Shown here piece by piece: positions 56,643 to 64,000 of a DNA stretch of 64,000 bases. Each line of letters starts with the position of its first letter. Within the stretch, counting starts at the first letter, position 1. The stretch comes from Berberis thunbergii (Eukaryota; Streptophyta; Magnoliopsida; Ranunculales; Berberidaceae): contig QNQO01001830.1 in NCBI GenBank assembly GCA_003290165.1, forward strand, positions 53,501-117,500, written 5' to 3'. The notes below the pieces were generated by a model. It was not told the DNA's origin. It searched no databases and was given only the letters and a program-made list of their open reading frames with translations. The position numbers and the translations under genes were made by a program.

Positions 56643-57600
56643 TCAGAGAGTCAGTCTTGTGAGGAGGAGCCTCACTTTCAAATTGGAGTGATGACTAGGA
56701 ATTAGTGGGGATAGAGATTGTTCATGAGTTGGTTGGGATAACCAAGTGTCTATGGAAGACAAGGTGGGAAGTGACTTAAGATGGGAAGTTCTATTATGAA
56801 AGGGAAATTCATTTTCCACAAATATCACATGTCGAGAAATGAAGAGTTTGTGTGTGGAAGAATCAAGGCAGATATATGCGTGATGTGGAATTGAGTAGCC
56901 AACGAACACACAGGGAGGTGAACGTGGTTGGAGTTTGTGAGAGGTGTAAGGTCGCAACCACGGGTAGCAAAGACAACCAAATATTTTTAAGGATAAATAA
57001 TTTGGTGACTCCTTAAAGAGATGTGAGAAAGGAGATTTGTTATGGGAGACTAAAGAGGGCATTCAATTGATGAGATACATTGCAGTTTGGAATGCTAAGG
57101 ACCAATATTTTAGTGGAATGGAGACACTATGCAGTAAAGTAAGTGCCATTTCAACCACATGATGATGTTTACACTCTACAGTTCCAACATGTTCAGGGGT
57201 GTGAGGAGGGGATTTGAGATGTTGAATTCCAACTCGAGTGAGAAAATGACCAAAACTGGTAGCTTCGCCACTTCCATCTGTATAAACAGTTTTAATCGTT
57301 ATAGAAAAATAATTTTCAACAAGAGATTTAAATCATTCAAACACGGAAGTTACATCAGATTTATGTTTGATGTGTATTTAGTAAAATAGTTCACAAAGAT
57401 AACATAAAAACGAAAATTATCAAAAGAGATGAGAGGTGCAGATCCCCAAACATCCATAAAAATAATTTCAAGAGGTTTAGAACAATTTAGCGATGAAACA
57501 CCAAATGGAAGTTTGTGATTTTTATTACATAAACATGCATTGCTAGAATTAGGGGGAGAGATAGACATAAATAATGGTAGCTTATGAGAAGTGATGATTT
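56643..57600 (-). pseudogene. Copia 2 integrase
   Basis: The N-part holds EIIFMDVWGSAPLISFDNFR followed by FYVIFVNYFTKYT (normally DLWGPAP...YYVxFIDDYSRYT), so the Asp-Asp pair of the core is eroded. The C-part (57062-56643) has SLKIFGCLCYPWLRPYTSHK, PCVFVGYSIPHHAYICLD and LFISRHVIFVENEFPF, the usual C-terminal integrase blocks. The segment around 57100-57350 is frameshifted. Confidence 0.8.
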
Positions 57601-58873
57601 GATTGAGGATTTTGGTGGATGGGTGACCAAGACGATTGTGCCAGAGACTTACTGTTGGAAGGGGAGGTTTTTGATGTGGTCGCCATAAGGGCCGAATGTC
57701 ATGGTGATGAAGATGGCCTGGTTACTGAATTTGGCCACTCATACACATTTCATCTACTCCGGCCTCGTACCAAGGATGCCCCCATAGTGAGATCCTTCAC
57801 AAGAAAAAAATCAGGGAAAAATTCAATTGTGGTGTTATTTTGAGAACAAAATTGAGAAATAGACAAAAGATTTTTCTTGATGTTAGGTGCACACAAAACA
57901 TTATTGACTTTGAAAGTGGCATACAAGATTTGAGTATAGCAGATCCTGTATGAGTAATAGCGACGTTATTACTGTTTCTAACCATGATGTCGTCATGACC
58001 ACCATACTTAGAGTGAATGGAAAGATTCTGTAAGTCTGAGGTGATGTGGTGAGAAGCCCCAGAGTCAACGATCCAGTCCGACTGATTACCTATGGTCTCA
58101 TAAGAAGCGAAGTTGGCTTGTGGCTAGTTGGAAGGTGAGGGACGTGATCGACATACACTGGCAACATGACCAGGCTTATCACATAATTGACAAATAACTC
58201 GAGGTGGATTCCCGTTGAAGGTGAGCCGCCAATTCTGATATGACTGATTGACTGGGAATATTGGATTGTGGGAGTTGTGGGAATAGTTTTGGTTACCACG
58301 GTATCCATTAGAGTGTTGACGAAATTGATTACCGTTGTTCCCATGGTAGGTATTGTTGCCAACTATGTAATTTGACTGATTGAAGTTGCCACTACTGCCC
58401 TTCTTGTTGTGTTGCGTCTGTGAATATTGAGATGTGGTGACAGAGTTTGTGTTGATGGAGTCGTGCTTGAGACTAGTTTCATAGTCTAGAAGTTTTTCAA
58501 CCAGTTCTTCGAAGGAGATGGTGACTCTCTTGCACTGAATTCTTTGTAGTCATTGGTGAGGCCATTGAGCATATGAACTACGATTTCTCCATCATTCAAG
58601 TTATGCCCAATGATTGCAAAGTCATCAATAATGGTTTTAATTGATTGCATGAAATTCAAAATACTTTTTCCTGCTTGACTAAACTGGTGAGAGAGTCGAT
58701 GAGACTTTCCATCTGAGTATTGGATTTGTTGGCGTATGTAGTTTGAAGTTTGCGCCAGGCATCCTCAACATTTTTTTCATCGAGATACAAGTGGCCCAAC
58801 TGGTTCAATGACGACTGTTTGAATGGCCAGGAGTAATAGTTGGTCTTGACGAATCCAAATTTTGTATTATGGA

Positions 58874-59110
58874 TATTGAGAATATTCTCATGATTATGCT
58901 ATTGAATATGGCATTGAGAAGATTCTCATGATTATGCTATTGAATATGGTCTTGATTAGGTAATATAGTACATTAGGATGATTGCTTTGTATAAAGAAGT
59001 TAGCAGATTGTTAGGGTGATTAGGAGTTGCCTATAATGGCAGAATAACTTGTATATAAACAACATAGATCAATGAAAAGAGTAGATCATCATTCTCACTG
59101 TTATTTGTCA
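58874..59110 (+). repeat. 5' LTR of copia element 3
   Basis: Starts TATTGAGAATATTCTC, ends GTTATTTGTCA. It contains a 38-bp internal tandem duplication (unit TTGAGAAxATTCTCATGATT...). TGTATATAAACA near 59051 may be the promoter TATA box. Confidence 0.85.
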
Positions 59111-59123
59111 TGGTATCAGAGTC

Positions 59124-59300
59124 AAAGTAGATGTTGTGGAGCGACGCTTGTTAGAACCATTTGGTGTGTTCAAATCCTCCCCTGAGCTTGATGAAGTATC
59201 ATCTTATAGTGCACTGGGATTATTAGACATGGTTACAGTTTCAGACCATTTCCCAAAACCAGAAGTCTTGATCCTAGCTCCTGCTGTGCCGATAATCTGA
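59124..59300 (+). other. Unidentified 57-codon open segment after the primer-binding site
   Basis: Directly after the primer site a frame reads VDVVERRLLEPFGVFKSSPE, then LDEVSSYSALGLLDMVTVSD and HFPKPEVLILAPAVPII before TGA (59298-59300). It does not resemble copia gag. It may be a second captured host fragment or chance; I do not recognise it. Confidence 0.3.
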
Positions 59301-59371
59301 ATAAGATCTTGCCGATTGCAGATCTGAAGCAGACAGATCTTGATCTGAAGAAGAACAGCGAGAAGGGACAG

Positions 59372-59733
59372 AAAGATTGCAAACGTCATCATCCTGATCC
59401 TAGTCTTCTTCTTGTAAGCAACATTGGAACTAAAGATGGTAGATCCTTCTCTGTGAAGTGGGAATGGGAAGAAGCAGAGTCACCAGCTTCATCTCCTTCA
59501 AACTTTTGAAGTTCAATCTCTTCATCACAAATAGTGCTCCAGAACTCAATTGCTTGGAGTGCAACAGGTTCTTGATATTCTTTTACTACCTTTGATGTAA
59601 GCTCAGACAATGTTTGCATATAAGGCTCAAGCACATCATAATACATAGACGAGATTGCAACGAGACATTCAAAAGCCGCTTGCCTAATTTCTGGCTCTTT
59701 GGAAATAACAGTCTCGCAGATCTTGATTGCAGA
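59372..59733 (-). pseudogene. Importin subunit beta-1 fragment captured by copia element 3
   Basis: On the minus strand, antisense to the retroelement, the frame reads ICETVISKEPEIRQAAFECL, VAISSMYYDVLEPYMQTLSE, LTSKVVKEYQEPVALQAIEF and WSTICDEEIELQKFEGDEAG, ending FTEKDLPSLVPMLL. This is the HEAT-repeat segment of plant importin-beta (KPNB1-type), the nuclear-import receptor. Past a small deletion that breaks the frame, KQEED-like and DQDDDV-like codons still follow near 59400-59385. About 120 of some 870 residues are present, without introns. The surrounding open frame on this strand extends to about 60045, but upstream of 59733 it no longer resembles importin. Confidence 0.85.
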
Positions 59734-59956
59734 TTCAAACAGATCTTCAAGCCAGATCTTGATTGCAGATTCGATTTGGAGGTGTCTCTCGAGATAGAGA
59801 GTGAACAATAACAGAGAGAAGGGACGGGTTTTCTGATGTGTGGACGAGTTCTGTCCCTTTATAATCTCAACTCCATTGGCAGTAGTAGCTCCTGCTGCTG
59901 CAGTTGAAGAAGCGTTCTGAATTGAATTCATTGTTTTGGCAGCAATAGCAGAAGGT

Positions 59957-60001
59957 GTAGGTATTTGAAGGTGTAGGTATTTGAAGGTGTAGGTGTTTGA
60001 A
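59957..60001. repeat. 18-bp tandem repeat, about 2.5-3 copies
   Basis: GAAGGTGTAGGTATTT repeats with an 18-bp period just before the first ATG of the copia 3 polyprotein remnant. Confidence 0.8.
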
Positions 60002-60050
60002 TCCATTCTTTCTCTTCGGCACCACTCCCTCTGCTTCATAAACACTGATC

Positions 60051-60611
60051 ATGGCTGGCGGTGCGAACGCTGCTCAGAGAAGTACTTCTGGGGCAGGAGT
60101 GACTGAGACAGATGCATCTCCACTGCCCGGGCTGAATACCACTCAGTGGCAGACACTTCTCCAAATGCTGGGCGGGTCAAAATCCGCAACGACCGATAGG
60201 ATGATTGGTAAGTCTTGGATTATTGACACAGGATCTTCGAATCACATGACTGGCACGATCGGGGATCTCCATGACTTAAGGGCGATTGCTCAATGTCCCG
60301 TGGGATAGCCAGATGGGAGTAGCGCTATCGCCACTAAAGAGGGGACGGTCCTTCTTGACAGAAATTTTTGTTTGCAAAATGTTCTTTATGTGCCAGGGCT
60401 AACTCGCAATTTAATTTCTGTGTCGCAATTGACTGATCACTATAACTGTTTTGTCCGATTCACTAATGATCTGTGTGTTATACAGGACCACACTTCAAGG
60501 GTGCTGATTGGTGCGGGTGAACAACGCGATGGACTCTATTACTTCTGGGGGCTGCCACAGGTTCACGCAATAAAGGCCAATAGTGTGGTGTCTCTTGATC
60601 TATGGCACTAG
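60051..60611 (+). pseudogene. Copia 3 protease region with short gag remnant
   Basis: ATG at 60051 begins MAGGANAAQRSTSGAG, then TTQWQTLLQMLGGSKS and the protease SWIIDTGSSNHMTGTIGDLH (active site DTG). A TAG at about 60307 interrupts. The frame resumes with NVLYVPGLTRNLISVSQLTD and ends at TAG 60609-60611. Only about 50 residues precede the protease, against 250 or more in a usual gag, and there is no CCHC knuckle. Confidence 0.8.
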
Positions 60612-61628
60612 CGACTGGGTCATCCATTTCTACAAGTAACAAAGTTAGTTCCCGAAGTAAGTTTTAGTGAAACGAAAAATCGCTTGAATAAAAACTGTGA
60701 TGTCTGCCAGAGGGCAAAGCAAAGTAGAGATAAGTTTCCTATTAGTGAACATAAAGCTTCGACTATTTTTGAACTTATTCACACTGATTTATGGGGACCT
60801 TATAGAACAACTTCTTCTTGTGGTGCTTCTTATTTTTGACCATTGTTGATGATTTTTCCCGTGCTGTATGGATTTATTTAATTGTTGATAAGAAAGAGGT
60901 CTCCCATACTCTTCAAATGTTTTTCTCGATGGTTAAGATACAATTTGAAAAAGAGGTAAAATTTTGAGGAGTGATAACGGCACTGAATTCACTTGCATGC
61001 GACAATATTTTCTTGATCATGTGATTGTTTTTCAAACGACCTGTGTGAGAACACCTCAACAAAATGGGCGGGTTGAACGGAAACACCAACATATTTTGAA
61101 CGTAGCTCGGGCGCTGCGTTTTCAGGGCTCTCTTCCTATTGAGTTTTGGGGAGAATGTGTGTTGACGGCTGGATACTTGATAAATAGGACTCCCTCCTTG
61201 GTCTTGAATGGGAAAACACCTTATAGTGTCTTGTATGGCAGCACACCCACTTACGATCACTTGCGCATTTTAGGGTCCTTGTGTTATGCGCATGTGCAGA
61301 CGGGGGATAAGTTTGCTAGTAGAAGTCGAAGGTGCGTCTTTGTTGGGTACCCTTATGGAAAAAAGGGTGGCGTTTGTATGACTTGGAGAAACGAGATTTC
61401 TTTGTTTCTCGTAATGTTGTATTCTCGGAAGAAGTTTTTCCCTTTGCAGATAATTTTAATTTAGACCACGATGGTTTGCCTAATATCGAGGCGGTTCAAA
61501 AGGACTTTGAGGAGACATCTACGCCTGTTTTGAGGGGAGGTGCCGATGAGTTTGTACAGCCGGATAGGGCTGTTGGGCGATCGACATGTGCCGAGGAGTT
61601 TGTTCAGCCAAATAGAGCTACTAGGTAG
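60612..61628 (+). pseudogene. Copia 3 GAG-pre-integrase and integrase
   Basis: Starts LGHPFLQVTKLVPE, then CDVCQRAKQSRDKFPISEHK with the second half of the zinc-binding HHCC motif and IFELIHTDLWGPYR. One-base losses near 60835 and 61370 and a shift near 60960 change the frame; across them the core reads TIVDDFSRAVWIYL, RSDNGTEFTCMR and TPQQNGRVERKHQHIL. The catalytic DD(35)E residues appear intact. The C-part has LRILGSLCYAHVQTG and RRCVFVGYP. It ends in a repeat-rich linker (61540-61740). Confidence 0.85.
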
Positions 61629-61631
61629 TCG

Positions 61632-63473
61632 GTGTGTGCCGAGGATGGGGCAAATGCTGGTGCCGAGGCTTTTGTACAGCCGGATGAGGCTGCTGGGCAG
61701 CCAGATTGTACGAACCAGGAGGACAACCCGGACGCAAGTCAGGAAGATGTGTTGGGCAGGGGTCAACGTAGAAGGCAAGCCTCGATACGACTCTGTGATT
61801 ATGTTACTCATACCATTCGAAAAATGAGTCCATCCGTACCACCTTCACCCGTACCACGACATTCCTCAGGTACACCCTATCCTATAACACATTATGTGAA
61901 TTGTGATAATTTTTCTATGCGACATAGACATTTTCTTGCAGCTTTGACAGCAGTTTGGGAACCTGTGTGCTATTCTGAGGCCGTGAAAGACAGCTGTTGG
62001 AGGGATGCCATGCGACGAGAAATTGAGGCTCTTGAGATTAATGAAACCTGGGTTGTAACAGAATTGCCACCAAGAAAGAAAGCTCTCGGATGCAAGTGGG
62101 TATACAAGATCAAGTATAATTCTGATGGTCCCATTGAGCGATTGAAGGCTCGGCTGGTTATTCTTGGGAATCATCAAATTGAAGGAATTGATTATACAGA
62201 GACATTTGCTCCAGTAGCTAAAATGGTTACGGTGAGGGTCTTTCTTGCCGTTGCGGCTGCCATGAATTAGGAAGTCCATCAGATGGATGTTCATAATGCA
62301 TTTCTACATGGTGACCTTACGGAGGAGGTATACATGAAATTACCACCCGATTTTCAGGTGGGGACTTCCGGGAAGGTGTGCAAGCTTAGGAAATCATTAT
62401 ATGGGCCGAAGCAGGCACCCCGATGCTAGTTCGCTAAACTGTCAACTGCTTTGAAGAATTATGGTTTTCAGCAATCTTATTTAGATTATTTTTTGTTTAC
62501 TCTACAGAGAGGTGCGGTTTAGCTCAATGTTTTTGTTTATGTCGACAACCTTATCATCTCTGGGCATGATCCAGTTGATATACAGAAATTCAAGGGTTAC
62601 CTCAGTGCTTGTTTCCACATGAAAGATCTGGGTCCTTTAAAGTATTTCTTGGGGGTAGAAGTGGCACGCGGACCAGATGGATTTGTACTTTGTCAACGCA
62701 AATACGCACTTGACATCATTTCTGAGGCCGGATTGCTAGGGGCAAGGCCCGCTGCTGTGCCGCTGGAACAGAATCACCGACTCACCTTGTCTACGAGTCA
62801 AGAGCTAGCTGATCCCGAGCCTTATCGTCGCTTGGTGGGGCGGCTAATTTATTTGTGTTTTACTCGACCCGAATTATCTTATAGTGTTCATGTTTTATCT
62901 CAATTTATGCAACGTCCTCGGGCAGACCACTGGGACGCTGCTTTGCGGGTGGTCCGATACTTAAAAGGTAATCCGGGTCAAGGTATATATTTGAGTAGTA
63001 AGTGTGACATGCAGTTACATGGGTGGTGTGACGCTGATTGGGCGGGATGCCCATTGACTAGGCGGTCCCTCACTGGGTGGTTAGTGTTTCTTGGGAACTC
63101 GCCGGTATCTTGGAAGATGAAGAAGCAACATACAATATCCCGTTCCTCCGCAGAGGTGGAATACCGGTCTATGGCTATGACTACATGTGAGTTGAAATGG
63201 CTAAAAGCTATTTTAGCTAGCCTCGGGATGCCCCATACACATCCTATGTCTCTTCATTGTGATAGTCAGGCGGCTCTCCATATATCTCAAAATCCCGTAT
63301 TTCATGAACGGACAAAACACATTGAGGTCGATTGTCACTTTGTCCGTGATGACGTTGTTGCCGGAAATATCAATCCCACCTTTGTCCAGTCTAATGCGCA
63401 ACTCGCTGACATTTTCACAAAAGTGTTGGGCAAACGACAATATGAGTATCTACTTCGCAAGTTGGGCATATGA
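61632..63473 (+). pseudogene. Copia 3 reverse transcriptase and RNase H
   Basis: RT blocks in order: [53 protein letters not shown], then YVDN where YVDD is expected, and MKDLGPLKYFLGVEVARG (from 62619). Stops lie at about 62268, 62427 and 62519. From 62619 a 284-codon frame is open to TGA at 63471-63473 and includes RNase H: LHGWCDADWAGCPLTRRSLT, SRSSAEVEYRSMAMTTCEL and ERTKHIEVDCHFVRD. This distal part is the best preserved coding stretch of the element. Confidence 0.85.
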
Positions 63474-63501
63474 GATCTCCATGCACCAACTTGAGGGGGG
63501 G

Positions 63502-63738
63502 TATTGAGAAAATTCTCATGATTATGCTATTGAATATGGCATTGAGAATATTCTCATGATTATGCTATTGAATATGGTCTTGATTATGTAATATAGTACA
63601 TTAGGATGATTGCTTTGTATAAAAAAGTTAGCAGATTGTTAGGGTGATTAGGAGTTGCCTATAATGGCAGAATAACTTGTATATAAACAACATAGATCAA
63701 TGAAAAGAGTAGATCATCATTTTCACTGTTATTTGTCA
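63502..63738 (+). repeat. 3' LTR of copia element 3
   Basis: Starts TATTGAGAAAATTCTC after TTGAGGGGGGG and ends GTTATTTGTCA. It has the same length as the 5' LTR, with five substitutions between them (about 2.1%). Confidence 0.85.
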
Positions 63739-64000
63739 TGTTGGCTGGTAGGCACGGATGAGTTCCATCCACAAACCTTATGAGATCATACCCAAGGAGA
63801 AGGTTTGTCATTTGCGAGCCCCACATGGAATAGTTACCTCATGTGGTCAGTTTTTGAGAAATAAAAACTGCGGTATTGATTGAGACAACTTGAGTGGACA
63901 TGACAGTGACTTCCTATGAGTCTGTCAATTTTTTTAGAAACCCATAGTGGTGGTGGTCACAGCAGCTACGTGGTGAAACTCCATCAAATCCTCAAGAACA
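63739..64000 (-). pseudogene. N-terminal gag of copia element 2, beyond the nested insertion
   Basis: On the minus strand the end of this stretch reads LLGYDLIRFVDGTHPCLPAN, the usual '...L.GYVDGTxPCP' start region of copia gag. It continues on the other side of element 3 at 58873 with KIWIRQDQLLLLAIQ, the expected next block (W..QDQLLxxAI). This fixes the insertion point of element 3. Confidence 0.7.

Larger units (their letters stand above)
58874..63738 (+). mobile_element. Ty1/copia element 3 with captured host gene fragment
   Basis: Two 237-bp LTRs (58874-59110 and 63502-63738) differ at five positions. The 5' LTR is followed by TGGTATCAGAGTC (59111-59123), the tRNA-Met primer site; the 3' LTR is preceded by the purine tract TTGAGGGGGGG. 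Domain order protease, GAG-pre-integrase, integrase, RT, RNase H identifies copia. The element sits inside the gag of element 2. Identical flanking 5-mers are not seen (ATGGA left, TGTTG right). The gag region is replaced by unrelated sequence (59124-60050), most notably an importin-beta fragment. Confidence 0.85.
54782..64000 (-). mobile_element. Ty1/copia element 2 (minus strand, runs past the window end, split by element 3)
   Basis: Minus-strand order from the window end: gag N-part (64000-63739), interruption by element 3, rest of gag (58873 to about 58150), zinc knuckle CQLCDKPGHVASVC (about 58190-58150), protease (WIVDSGASHHITSD, about 58075-58030), GAG-pre-integrase (SLWHNRLGHPS, about 57640), integrase, RT, RNase H, purine tract and a short 3' LTR at 54886-54782 (TGATAACCTG...CATCA). 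Frameshifts and stops occur in every domain. The 5' LTR would lie beyond 64000. Confidence 0.8.

Noticed and set aside
57619..57843. Plus-strand frame of 74 codons.
   Set aside because: Antisense of the copia 2 protease to GAG-pre-integrase region.
58874..63743. A 5-bp target duplication for copia element 3.
   Set aside because: The bases outside the two LTRs (ATGGA and TGTTG) do not match; the insertion is instead supported by the split gag of element 2.
1..64000. Bacterial-style features (operons, ribosome binding sites, CRISPR arrays) and tRNA or rRNA genes.
   Set aside because: The window is a plant nuclear sequence with spliced genes; the repeats seen are transposon-derived and no tRNA cloverleaf or rRNA motif was recognised.

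Overview
The window looks like nuclear DNA of a dicot-type flowering plant. It is AT-rich, its genes are split by GT-AG introns, it holds many Ty1/copia and LINE remnants, and it is full of hAT-, Tourist- and CACTA-like non-autonomous transposons. I see no rRNA or tRNA genes, no CRISPR array and no prokaryotic features. No species can be named from the sequence.

The only host gene I can assemble in full lies on the + strand between about 8.2 and 38.8 kb. It encodes an organelle-type 5'-3' exonuclease of the DNA polymerase I 5'-nuclease/FEN family. Fifteen coding exons (10282-38678), all with GT-AG borders and matching phases, give 431 codons with no internal stop. The introns reach 6.5 kb and hold transposon relics: two LINE fragments, two short LTR-type elements, hAT-like MITEs (one inserted into a copy of itself), foldback MITEs and a possible Helitron.

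Upstream (0-8.2 kb) there are diverged tandem repeats, an internally deleted LINE, a small TIR element, a copia integrase fragment, a probable tRNA-type SINE and a striking 2.37-kb foldback element whose arms are arrays of ~175-190-bp repeats.

Downstream (38.8-54.8 kb) is a transposon-rich intergenic region: a 1.49-kb hAT element with a perfect 8-bp target duplication, a 331-bp Tourist hairpin with a TAA duplication, three small foldback elements of one style, two C-terminal exons of transcription elongation factor 1 (ELOF1) as a gene fragment, a defective copia element on the minus strand (45.1-47.5 kb), repeated LTR-type units and a CACTA element.

The last 9 kb are nested copia elements. 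A minus-strand copia (54.8 kb to beyond the window end) is split in its gag by a younger plus-strand copia (58874-63738, LTRs about 2% apart). The younger element lacks a recognisable gag amino-terminal region; in its place it carries an antisense fragment of an importin-beta gene. Both copias have stops, frameshifts and altered reverse-transcriptase catalytic boxes, so neither looks autonomous.
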